Shown here: positions 8,502 through 16,407 of the stretch, piece by piece
How the letters are laid out: the number at the start of each line of letters is the position of its first letter
How positions within the stretch are numbered: position 1 is the stretch's first letter
Source of the DNA: JARRPM01 sp963765545
GTDB taxonomy: Bacteria; Pseudomonadota; Gammaproteobacteria; Pseudomonadales; Halieaceae
Reading direction: 5' to 3'
Length of the DNA stretch: 64,000 nt
Assembly (NCBI GenBank): GCA_963765545.1
Contig: CAVXWW010000004.1
Span: 1,426,001 to 1,490,000, forward strand
Made by a program: the position numbers and the translations under genes
Notes under the pieces: model-generated
Told to the model about the DNA's origin: nothing
Database searches by the model: none
The model's input: only the letters and a program-made list of their open reading frames with translations

Positions 8502-9908
8502 ATGGCTACGGTAAGAGTTTTTAATCATCACCTGCATTCATCATTCTATTGGCTGATACTGGTAGACGCGATCCTGTTCGTGCTCGCTTTCTATGCCGGC
8601 GCCTACCTGTACTTTCTGCCACAAGCCGGCGGTTTCGAGAGTTATCTGGGCCAGATCCCCGTTCGCGCCAGCCTGTTCTCCGGTGTCACCGTCCTTTCCC
8701 TGGCCGCCATGGGCCTCTATGAACCCAGAATGCGTGAGGGCGCGTCCGGCATTTTGCTGCGCACTATCGGAGGCTTCGTTGCCGCAGGTATGGCGATGGC
8801 AGTCATATTCTATCTGTTGCCCGAACTGCACATGTGGCGGGGCATCTACTTTTACGCGGCGGCCACCGCTTTTACCGCCAACCTGATGAGCCGCTCTGCC
8901 GTTACCAGCTTCACCCGCAGGGAGCAGTTCAAGAATCGCGTGCTGGTCTACGGCTCCGGCGAGGCTGCCAGTACTATCAACAAATCCATGCGCCGCCGGG
9001 CAGACCGGCAGGGCTTCACCATCGTGGGCTTTGTCCGGGTGGGCGGGGAAGATTCTGTTGTAGAAGGTGAGCGCATCATCAACCTGCGCCAATCGCTTGC
9101 TGACTACACAAAGCAGACCGAAATTGACCAGATCGTCGTTGCGCTGGATGACAAGCGCGACAGTATGCCGATGGAGGAGCTGTTCAAGTGCCGCCTGGAT
9201 GGGGTAGAAGTCTTTGACCTGGTGAAATTTTTTGAGCGGGAAGCAGGCAAGATCCTGGTGGATCACGCCACACCGGGCTCGATGAGCTTTACCGACGGTT
9301 TCACACGCAGCTCGGCATCGAAACTCGCCAAACGCTGGTTTGATATTATCGCCAGCGTTGTGCTTCTCACCGCCGCCTGGCCCTTCATGCTGTTAACCGC
9401 CCTGGCGATCTGGCTGGAAGACGGCTTCGGCGCGCCCATTTTGTTCCGCCAGGAGAGGGTTGGCCTGAATGGGAAGACCTTTGATGTGCTCAAGTTTCGC
9501 AGTATGAGTGTTGATGCCGAGGGTGACGGTAAGGCGCGCTGGGCGACCAAAAACGACAGCCGGGTGACGCGGGTGGGTAATTTTATTCGCAGAACCCGTA
9601 TTGACGAGCTGCCGCAGATACTGAATGTGCTGGCCGGTGATATGGCGTTTATCGGGCCCCGCCCGGAACGCCCCCAGTTCGTGAAGGAACTGTCAGATAC
9701 CATTCCCTATTACAATGCCCGGCACTGCGTGAAGCCAGGCATTACAGGTTGGGCGCAGCTTTGCTACCCCTATGGGGCCTCGGAAAATGATGCCCGACAG
9801 AAGCTGCAGTTCGATCTGTACTATGTCAAAAACCACAGCCTGTTCCTGGACTTCATGATCTGCCTGACCACGGTGGAAGTCGTCCTGTTCGGCAAGGGCG
9901 CTCGATAA
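8502..9908 (+). CDS. PEP-CTERM-associated sugar transferase (polyprenyl glycosylphosphotransferase, EpsB/TIGR03013 type)
   Basis: The 468-residue membrane protein should transfer the first sugar-1-phosphate to undecaprenyl phosphate and so start exopolysaccharide repeat-unit synthesis. Residues about 15-130 hold several hydrophobic segments. A nucleotide-binding-like middle domain (VLVYGSGEAAS) follows. The C-terminal 200 residues are the catalytic domain with KRWFDIIAS, LFRQERVGLNGKTFDVLKFR, DELPQILNVL and FIGPRPERP. An AAAGGGA ribosome site precedes the ATG. The full architecture matches the sugar transferases tied to PEP-CTERM loci, in line with the other PEP-CTERM genes here. It appears to be a single-gene unit. 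Confidence 0.92.
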   Translation: MATVRVFNHHLHSSFYWLILVDAILFVLAFYAGAYLYFLPQAGGFESYLGQIPVRASLFSGVTVLSLAAMGLYEPRMREGASGILLRTIGGFVAAGMAMAVIFYLLPELHMWRGIYFYAAATAFTANLMSRSAVTSFTRREQFKNRVLVYGSGEAASTINKSMRRRADRQGFTIVGFVRVGGEDSVVEGERIINLRQSLADYTKQTEIDQIVVALDDKRDSMPMEELFKCRLDGVEVFDLVKFFEREAGKILVDHATPGSMSFTDGFTRSSASKLAKRWFDIIASVVLLTAAWPFMLLTALAIWLEDGFGAPILFRQERVGLNGKTFDVLKFRSMSVDAEGDGKARWATKNDSRVTRVGNFIRRTRIDELPQILNVLAGDMAFIGPRPERPQFVKELSDTIPYYNARHCVKPGITGWAQLCYPYGASENDARQKLQFDLYYVKNHSLFLDFMICLTTVEVVLFGKGAR

Positions 9909-10195
9909 GCAGCGCCCTTCCACCCCCCAAGCGATCCGCTGCTCGTCCGGCCTCCCTATCCTTCTAATCGGTTATAGATCCGCCTGCCTAAAAACCTGTT
10001 AGCGAGCCCCGCAGATGCGGGCAATATGACCCAAAAGTGTCAATAAATTTTACACTTTTGGGTTGTTGTGTGCAGTTCGTCACGCTATTCTATCTTTTAA
10101 GCCTTGCTCGCCCTGAAAAGGGCACAGTCGGCGCGATTCTTGCTTGCTCTGTATTATCATTACCAGCAGCACCAGACAATGGGCAGAAACAGCGG

Positions 10196-10468
10196 ATGGA
10201 AGTAGTCCTCATCACTCTGGGAGCACTCGGTTTTGGCGCTATCGTGATAGCGGCCTACGTGTTTACTGTCGCCGCGCGAAACTACGTGTCCAGTGACCAT
10301 CAACAGGCGCTAAATGGCCTGGCTGCACCAGGCACAGACCCTTTCGTTACTCGCAGCCCAGCAGACCGGCGCCGCAGCTCTACCCCGGTAAAGTTTCCGA
10401 TGAGCATCAATGGTGTGGTCGTTCCCCGCGACAGGCGCAAATCTTCGGAGCGCCGAACGGCTGCCTGA
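10196..10468 (+). CDS. Small hypothetical membrane protein with an Arg-rich tail
   Basis: Ninety residues: an N-terminal transmembrane helix (VVLITLGALGFGAIVIAAYV), then a polar tail rich in paired arginines (SPADRRRSS and PRDRRKSSERR). I do not recognise the family. The frame is open further upstream to 10037, but that part looks noncoding. The start at 10196 begins right at the hydrophobic helix, though its ribosome site is weak. It may be a small inner-membrane protein with a cytoplasmic basic tail. Confidence 0.5.
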   Translation: MEVVLITLGALGFGAIVIAAYVFTVAARNYVSSDHQQALNGLAAPGTDPFVTRSPADRRRSSTPVKFPMSINGVVVPRDRRKSSERRTAA

Positions 10469-10584
10469 TAACGGCAAATCCCGCCTCGTTCCACTCGATC
10501 TATCCAGCCGGCTGATGCGTTACCGCAGATGCGACCCTGGCCAGGCCACTAATCACTGCGCCCGAAAGGATTAGCCAGGACCCA

Positions 10585-10845
10585 TCACGTCTTTTCCTGG
10601 GTTTCCTGTTTGGCCAATTGCACCTGATCGAGCTGCTGGCGGTACGCATCTGTCATTTTATCCACCCCGGCCGGCGTCATGCGGCCCTCGTTACCGGCAA
10701 ATACATAGGTGCCGTATATCGCAGAGGCAGACATCAACCCCGCCGATACCAGCCGGGGCTCAGCACCCTCGTCTTTCATGCTGTTAGCAAGATCCAGAAA
10801 GCGCTGCATACAATGCGCATACATCTCGTCGTCTGTTTTGGCCAT
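10585..10845 (-). CDS. DUF3144 family protein
   Basis: This 86-residue acidic protein contains the pattern RFLDLANSM followed by VSAGLMSASAIYGTYVFAG, which I recognise as DUF3144, a small cytosolic family of unknown function in gammaproteobacteria. The ATG at 10845 has a GGGAAG sequence upstream; a GTG two codons earlier is also in frame. It stands alone between a membrane protein gene and a CBS-domain gene. Confidence 0.75.
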   Translation of the reverse strand: MAKTDDEMYAHCMQRFLDLANSMKDEGAEPRLVSAGLMSASAIYGTYVFAGNEGRMTPAGVDKMTDAYRQQLDQVQLAKQETQEKT

Positions 10846-10912
10846 TGTCACTTCCCGTAAATTCAGTTGTAGATTCTGTTATCGATTTTTGTCGCGAGAG
10901 GAGCGGTGTGCT

Positions 10913-11341
10913 TTATCCGCCACGCTTGAATATCTTGCGCCGCGAGTGCTCCATCAGGGCCCACAGCACGTTACTCGAACTGACCTGCCCTACCAGCTTG
11001 CCATTTTCCACTACCGGGCGGCGGCGTTGGCGGCTGTCGAGCATGGATTGTGCCACCTCCACGATACTGTCACCGGGCTTGCAGGCTACTACCTCACTGC
11101 ACATGGCCTGGCGCACCAGCGAGTGCTCCGGGTCGCCATCGTTGTATATAGCGTTGAGTACGCCCTTGATGCAATCGAGCTCTGACAAGATCCCGACGAC
11201 ATCGCCCGCCTCATCTGTAACCGTGAGGCCTGTCAGCTTGTACTCAAAAATGATCTCAATGGCCTCGACCAGGTTTGCGTCAAGACTGACCGTGAGTGGC
11301 TTTGGGTGCATACAATCGCGAATAGTGGTTGGTTGGGGCAT
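10913..11341 (-). CDS. CBS-domain pair protein
   Basis: Two CBS motifs make up almost all of the 142 residues. The first covers MHPKPLTVSLDANLVEAIEI with GLTVTDEAGDVVGILSELD. The second covers GDSIVEVAQSML with RRRPVVENGKLVGQVSSSNV. Such pairs bind adenine nucleotides and usually act as regulatory modules. No catalytic domain is attached, so the partner is unknown. The open frame extends to 11482, but a GGGAAC ribosome site and the family pattern favour the ATG at 11341. Confidence 0.85.
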   Translation of the reverse strand: MPQPTTIRDCMHPKPLTVSLDANLVEAIEIIFEYKLTGLTVTDEAGDVVGILSELDCIKGVLNAIYNDGDPEHSLVRQAMCSEVVACKPGDSIVEVAQSMLDSRQRRRPVVENGKLVGQVSSSNVLWALMEHSRRKIFKRGG

Positions 11342-11565
11342 TTCAATAGTTCCCGTAATCAGATGCGGCTTTAGGACGGTGCGGGCGGTGCAGCAAAACT
11401 GAGCCCGGCACATGGTAACAAACAAACGGGGGGCGCAAACAGCCCGGACGGCTGTACCAGTAGCCTGCCGGCAAAACGCCACTATCGGGCATCCCGAGCT
11501 TGAGGTGTTTCGAACTTCTGGTTAGTCTGCACCGTCAATTCACCCTTGCTGGCAAGGACGTAAAT

Positions 11566-12501
11566 ATGCCGCGGTTGTCGCGCCGTGTTCGTTTGATAAC
11601 TGCGGTTCTGGCTGGCTCATACCTGGGCCAGGTGCTTGCGGCGCCCGAAGAAAGCCAGCCCTCACCCGCCGACTGGTCCGCCGAGGTTGCGGTAGGGGTT
11701 GAATACGACAGCAATGTGTCTGTGGAGGAGATTGATGTCACCTCAAACCAGGGTGACTACGCGATGACTCTGGACGCGGGACTGGGCGTCAAAAAAGATT
11801 TATCGCAGCGTACCGAAGCCTCCCTCACCTATGACTTCAGCCAGAGCATCTATGACACGTTCTCGCAGGTGGATCGCCAGACCCACATGCTGGGCGCCGA
11901 ACTGGGGCTGGATCTGAGACGGGCTGACCCGGCACTGTCAGTTTATTACATTAACTCCCGCCTGGACGGCAGCCAGTTTCTGGAAATGACCCGCTTGTCG
12001 CCTTCGGTATCGGGCTTCCTGGCGCAAAAATGGTTCGCACGTGGGGCCTATGTCTATGCCGACAAAACCCTGCACGATCGCAAGGGTCGCGACGCCACCA
12101 CCAATGCCGGAGAGGCGGATCTGTACTTCTTTGTGAGGGGGCTGAGACAGTACTTCAATATCGGCTATCGCTACAGAGACGATGACGCCGATGCCAATCA
12201 GTACGACTACATCTCCAACAGTTTCAAGGTGCGGTATGTGCAGCGTATCGAGCTATTCTCTCGCCTGACCCGGCTTGAACTCGCCTTGCGTTATGAAGAC
12301 CGTAACTACCAGTCGGATACCCCCAGCATCGGCGAGGAGCGCGACGACCAGCGCTACCGGGTGCGAATCGACTTTGAGGTGCCGGTCTATGGTGCAGCGG
12401 CTGTGCAGTTTTTCGCGGGTTATGCGGACTACGAGTCCAACTACTCACCCGCTGACTATGACCAGACGCTGGTGGGCACCCGCTTTATCTACACCTGGTG
12501 A
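11566..12501 (+). CDS. Outer-membrane beta-barrel protein
   Basis: A signal peptide ending near VLAAPEE leads into about 290 residues of alternating hydrophobic/polar strands. The last residue is an aromatic (IYTW), the usual C-terminal signal for barrel insertion. The segment VEYDSNV near the mature N-terminus recurs in DUF560-type barrels and PEP-CTERM-associated barrels. A strong AAGGACG ribosome site precedes the ATG at 11566. I would call it a barrel of that general group and not assign a substrate. It ends 28 bases before the convergent subtilase gene. Confidence 0.75.
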   Translation: MPRLSRRVRLITAVLAGSYLGQVLAAPEESQPSPADWSAEVAVGVEYDSNVSVEEIDVTSNQGDYAMTLDAGLGVKKDLSQRTEASLTYDFSQSIYDTFSQVDRQTHMLGAELGLDLRRADPALSVYYINSRLDGSQFLEMTRLSPSVSGFLAQKWFARGAYVYADKTLHDRKGRDATTNAGEADLYFFVRGLRQYFNIGYRYRDDDADANQYDYISNSFKVRYVQRIELFSRLTRLELALRYEDRNYQSDTPSIGEERDDQRYRVRIDFEVPVYGAAAVQFFAGYADYESNYSPADYDQTLVGTRFIYTW

Positions 12502-12529
12502 TTGATTGCAACCGGGATAACTTGTGCTG

Positions 12530-14260
12530 TCAGGACCTGGTCGGGCGCAGTAAGCCGAAACCGTAAATACTGTCGCGTCCGGGAGGGCCAAGATCTTCTG
12601 CACTCAGGCATAACAGCTCGAGCGCATTGTCACCGGGCTGCAACTGCCGCAGGCGGGCCACCGCGGTTGCAGCAAACGGCACCGCGAACGACGTGCCGGA
12701 AGACGACGCATAACCGCCACCCGACCTGGCATGCCTCACCCCGACACCCGGCGCCGCGATATCCAGGTAATCCCCGCGATTGGCCAGGCGAAAAACCTGC
12801 CCCTGGGCATCGACTGCGGTGACGGCTACAACAGTGGAATAGGCCGCAGGGTACATAGGCTCAGCCACTGGGCCACCATTGCCGGCCGCTGCGAGGATAG
12901 TCACATTGCTCTCGGAGGCACGCTTGAGCGCGGTCTCAAGCAGCCGGTTGGGCGGGCCAGCAAGGCTGATATTAACCACGTCGACACCCGAGGAAATTAA
13001 CCAATCGAGGGCCATCACAAGACTCACGGTACTCGCAATCTCACCGCGTTTTTCATCCTTCTCAAACACGCCGGCGGCAAACACTTGCGAGCTGGGTGCA
13101 ATACCGACATAGCCAGCACCGTTACCGGCGATAATGGAGGCTATGGCCGTACCGTGGAAGGTCGGCAATACCGCCCCTTCCGGGGTGAACGCCCGGGTCT
13201 GGATACTGGCATCCTGCAGCGCCGGGTGAGACACGTCCACCTGGCTGTCTATCATGCCGATTCGCAGCGACATCTGGTCTGTATCGGCGGGAAACTCGAC
13301 AGCGCTGCGAGGCAACATACCATCACCGCTTTGCTCTGAAAGCGGATCACCGGCGGTGTAGATGTGGTTCAGGTCAACTTCCGCCCGGTCGCCACCCACG
13401 ATATCGATGACACCCTGCCGGACGCTGGTGATATCAAAGCTGGCCGGCGCGGCAACTTCGGCCAGGCGCAAGCCCATACCGGGAAGGTCTGTCACGGTGT
13501 CGAACAGGTAGCCCTCGTCAGCCAGCTGGTCGAACACTTCAGGCGCGGCCATCACCAACCACTGCCCCTTCTGGATACGACTTTCATCGACATCCATTTT
13601 CTCGATCATCTGGTCGATTTCGTCTTCAATGCGCTCTTCCACCACTGTGGCTACCCGCACCTCTACTGCTGTCTCCACACCGGCTTCCACACTCGCTTCG
13701 ACGCTCTCCTCCACAGTAGCCTCAACGCTCTGCTCTACAGTGGCCGCCAACTCCTCCTCTACCGCAACCTCGATAGCTTCCTCAACCTCCTCGGAAACAC
13801 TTTCAGCAATACTGTCCTCGATGCGCTGCTCGACGGTACCCTCTACCGACTCCTCCACGATAGCCTCGATGGTCTCCTCGACATCCTGCTCGATCTCGTC
13901 CTCGATGTTGCCCTCTAGCGTGATCTCCAGGTTGTCGGTGATACCCTGCTCAACCTCATCTTCGATGGTCTCCTGCAGGCTTTCCTCCACCTTCTCTTCC
14001 ACGGTGGCTTCAATAGCTTCGGCGCCCAGCACCAGCACCCGTTCCTCGACCTGTTCTTCAATCTGCTCCTGTACGCTTTCCTCCAACTGCTCCTCGGCCT
14101 GGCGCTCTGCCGCCTCCTCAACGGCATTCTCCGCTATATCATCCAGCTCGGCCCCGAGGACCAGCTGGGCATTGGCTGGCTGGACACCCAGCGCCAATGC
14201 CAACAGGAATGCATGGCCAAAACCGGCGCAGACGGCGGCCCTACCGGCTATAATCGGCAT
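12530..14260 (-). CDS. Secreted S8 subtilase with a long Glu/Val-rich repeat domain
   Basis: The 576-residue product has a signal peptide (VQPANA end), then about 180 residues (roughly 40-220) dominated by Glu and Val in short units such as VEESVEATVEESVEAS. The C-terminal 250 residues are a subtilisin domain. Asp lies in GMIDSQVDVSHP (near 337), His in FHGTAIASIIAG (near 367), the oxyanion Asn in AAAGNGG, and Ser in SGTSFAVPFAA (near 523). The triad is complete. A GGGATT-preceded ATG at 14260 gives the signal peptide; the frame is open to 14401. It diverges from an ECF sigma gene and shares a matched promoter motif with it, so it is probably a member of that regulon. Confidence 0.88.
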   Translation of the reverse strand: MPIIAGRAAVCAGFGHAFLLALALGVQPANAQLVLGAELDDIAENAVEEAAERQAEEQLEESVQEQIEEQVEERVLVLGAEAIEATVEEKVEESLQETIEDEVEQGITDNLEITLEGNIEDEIEQDVEETIEAIVEESVEGTVEQRIEDSIAESVSEEVEEAIEVAVEEELAATVEQSVEATVEESVEASVEAGVETAVEVRVATVVEERIEDEIDQMIEKMDVDESRIQKGQWLVMAAPEVFDQLADEGYLFDTVTDLPGMGLRLAEVAAPASFDITSVRQGVIDIVGGDRAEVDLNHIYTAGDPLSEQSGDGMLPRSAVEFPADTDQMSLRIGMIDSQVDVSHPALQDASIQTRAFTPEGAVLPTFHGTAIASIIAGNGAGYVGIAPSSQVFAAGVFEKDEKRGEIASTVSLVMALDWLISSGVDVVNISLAGPPNRLLETALKRASESNVTILAAAGNGGPVAEPMYPAAYSTVVAVTAVDAQGQVFRLANRGDYLDIAAPGVGVRHARSGGGYASSSGTSFAVPFAATAVARLRQLQPGDNALELLCLSAEDLGPPGRDSIYGFGLLRPTRS

Positions 14261-14340
14261 AATCCCTTTACCTTTCAGTATGTTAGATGTAAACATAGCG
14301 GCTGACCCCACTGGGCGTGCTCTGTCTGGCCCTACTAGGA

Positions 14341-14366
14341 TGACGGCCAGCATCAGGAATAATTCC
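14341..14366 (-). promoter_or_regulatory. Candidate ECF-type promoter of the subtilase gene
   Basis: On the minus strand GGAAT and CGTCA are separated by 16 bases, the usual -35/-10 pattern of group-IV sigma promoters. It lies about 80 bases upstream of the subtilase ATG and matches the promoter on the opposite strand. Confidence 0.5.
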
Positions 14367-14373
14367 CCCGGAT

Positions 14374-14400
14374 GGAATAGAATCCACCCGTTAAACGTCA
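14374..14400 (+). promoter_or_regulatory. Candidate ECF-type autoregulatory promoter of the sigma/anti-sigma operon
   Basis: GGAAT and CGTCA are separated by 17 bases, about 20 bases before the sigma gene. The same two pentamers occur on the minus strand facing the subtilase, as expected if the sigma factor reads both. Confidence 0.5.
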
Positions 14401-14420
14401 CCCATAATAACAGGATTGGA

Positions 14421-14924
14421 ATGTCGATGCTCAGCGATCAACAGCGCGAGGCACTGCTCGCGGAGCTGGGCGGATTACGCAAGTTCTGCGTGTCGCTGAC
14501 AGGCACTGTTGCCGACGGTGACGACCTGCTGCAGGCCACCGTCGAACGCGTGCTGCAAAAAGGCATGCCAGAGGATGCCCACGTGGCCAAATGGGCCTAC
14601 CGGGTATGCAAGAACGCCTGGATCGATGAGATCCGCTCCAGGGACGTCCGCCAGAGGTACCCGCAGCTGGTCACCGATGAGGACAACGATTCGCCCTCAG
14701 CAGAGCAGTCTGCGAGCGGGCAGAGGGAGCTGGAATCGGTAAGTGCGGCACTGAATGGCTTACCTTCGGAGCAGCGCCTGGCACTGACCCTGGTGGCGAT
14801 AGAGGGCAAGACGTACGCCGAGGCAGCAGAGATACTCGAAGTGCCGGTGGGAACGATAATGAGCCGAATAGCTAGAGCCAGGCGCCAACTGGTAGAGCAA
14901 AGAGGCCTGCAGGATGACAATTGA
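14421..14924 (+). CDS. ECF (group IV) RNA polymerase sigma factor
   Basis: The 167-residue protein has both sigma regions. Region 2 includes DGDDLLQATVERVLQK and KWAYRVCKNAWIDEIRSR. Region 4 includes LPSEQRLALTLVAIEGKTYA and EILEVPVGTIMSRIARARRQ, the helix-turn-helix that reads the -35. The ATG at 14421 is preferred; a second ATG lies two codons on. The frame is open far upstream, antisense to the Glu-rich part of the subtilase, but that is a composition effect. Its stop overlaps the start of the anti-sigma gene, so the pair is translationally coupled. Confidence 0.9.
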   Translation: MSMLSDQQREALLAELGGLRKFCVSLTGTVADGDDLLQATVERVLQKGMPEDAHVAKWAYRVCKNAWIDEIRSRDVRQRYPQLVTDEDNDSPSAEQSASGQRELESVSAALNGLPSEQRLALTLVAIEGKTYAEAAEILEVPVGTIMSRIARARRQLVEQRGLQDDN

Positions 14925-15693
14925 GATGACCATGAACGCGACAGAGCAGGATTACGAGTTACTTTCACAGTACCTGGACCAGGAGCTGTCCCCGGCGACC
15001 GTTCGCCAACTGGAGCAGCGACTGGCTACTGAACCGCGTTTACAGGCCCTGCTGGGGCGACTGCAGGTGGTGCAGCGTGAACTACAGCAGACCTACAACC
15101 AGGCCAGCATCGGGCCCGTGCCCGCGTCGGTCACCGCACTGCTGCAGGATCCTGCGGCGCAGGCCACCGATACCCTCTCCAACAATAACCTCTCCAGTGA
15201 TATCCCCTCCAATGTCGTGTCACTGCCCCGCAAACGAACACCCGCCTGGGGCTTTGCCCTGGCAGCCTCACTGGTAGTGGCCGCCTCGGCCACGCTGGTG
15301 AGCCAGTGGGAGCAGCCCTCCGGTGCGGGAGTAGATAGCGCACTCTCACTCGCCCTGGAGAACACCCCTTCACGGGGCTCAGGCTGGGAGACACTGGGCG
15401 ACGGCCGCATGCTTCGGCCTGTACTGAGCTTCCAGAGCAGCACCGGCAGCTGGTGCCGGGAGTATCTTCTGGCTGACGGCAAGGACGGCTGGCACGGTGT
15501 AGCCTGTCGCGGCGACAATGGCTGGGACACAATGGTTGTGGCCTCAGCCCGGGTCACTGGCTCAGCCGCCGAATATCGTCCTGCCGGGGCCACAGATTCT
15601 ACCCAGGTTGCCGATTTTATCGACAGGAACGCGGCAGGTATCCCGCTGGATGCAACCGAAGAAGCACAGGTGATGGACCGCGCCTGGCAATAG
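14914..15693 (+). CDS. Transmembrane anti-sigma factor
   Basis: The 259-residue protein overlaps the end of the sigma gene by about 10 bases. Its N-terminal 60 residues (ELLSQYLDQELSPATVRQLE) look like a RseA/zinc-less anti-sigma domain. One transmembrane helix follows near residues 111-129 (WGFALAASLVVAASATLVS). The remaining 130 residues would be periplasmic. It presumably holds the ECF sigma factor at the membrane until a periplasmic signal arrives. In-frame ATGs at 14926 and 14932 are also possible starts. Confidence 0.85.
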   Translation: MTIEMTMNATEQDYELLSQYLDQELSPATVRQLEQRLATEPRLQALLGRLQVVQRELQQTYNQASIGPVPASVTALLQDPAAQATDTLSNNNLSSDIPSNVVSLPRKRTPAWGFALAASLVVAASATLVSQWEQPSGAGVDSALSLALENTPSRGSGWETLGDGRMLRPVLSFQSSTGSWCREYLLADGKDGWHGVACRGDNGWDTMVVASARVTGSAAEYRPAGATDSTQVADFIDRNAAGIPLDATEEAQVMDRAWQ

Positions 15694-16407
15694 GCACAGG
15701 CCACACAAGGCTGGATTCGCGCCGCGAAAACCGCTGCATAAATGGCTGAACCAGGGCCGCGCCGGCAATCGCAGCACCCCGCCCCTTCCATAAACCCCCG
15801 ATTTTCGCCGCAATTACGCAAGAATATACAAAGAACCAGTCGATAATGGTTCGGCCCGGCTATGGACGTTATTTTTGTGTGGGTATGATTTGCTGCTTAA
15901 GACAGGAAGAGAGAGTCAGGGCCTATCGCCTCATGTTGACGGTAGGCCCTGGGGGTCAGCGCAGAGGGCTAGCGGTCCCTGCTCTGTGAGACTGTTTTCG
16001 GCTATTTCCGGCTTATGTGCCAACTGCTCAACGCAGCGCGACCCGCAGGGCGGGTTCGGCTGGACCGGATTCCGATAAATAACTGAGGCGGGAAGTGGGG
16101 GCTGCAATGATTCTTCTGTATGCGAGAATCTTGTTGCGCCCAATGCCCCTCACCACCACCTCTAGCGGTTTCACTCCACTTTCATACGGATAACGGATCA
16201 GCGACAGGACTTATTCCCAATTTTGGTGAAATTTTCCAGAAAATTTTGTGTGCCCCCTGATCCTGCGAAAATCAGGCCAGATGGCCCGGTTTTACCCACA
16301 GAGCAGGGAAAATCCGGTCCCGGTTGATCGCCGCTAACCCGACAGCAACCACCTTCAACTGCGGCACATCGGCTATCATACCCCTCCACTCCAGGTAGAC
16401 TCAGTTT
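15694..16407. other. 714-base region without a recognised gene
   Basis: No supportable coding gene lies between the anti-sigma gene and the ABC exporter. It contains an 8-base inverted repeat, AGGGCCTA (15918-15925) with TAGGCCCT (15953-15960), and a smaller palindrome, AAATTTT/AAAATTT, at 16229-16246. The stretch from 15900 to 16100 is rich in short complementary segments and could encode a structured RNA. I cannot match it to a known RNA family. Confidence 0.4.

Noticed and set aside
13629..14420. Long open frame upstream of and in frame with the ECF sigma gene, rich in Ser and Thr
   Set aside because: It is the antisense of the Glu/Val-rich repeat of the subtilase. The repeated codons avoid stops on both strands, and the composition is a mirror of the repeat. 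The sigma gene starts at 14421.
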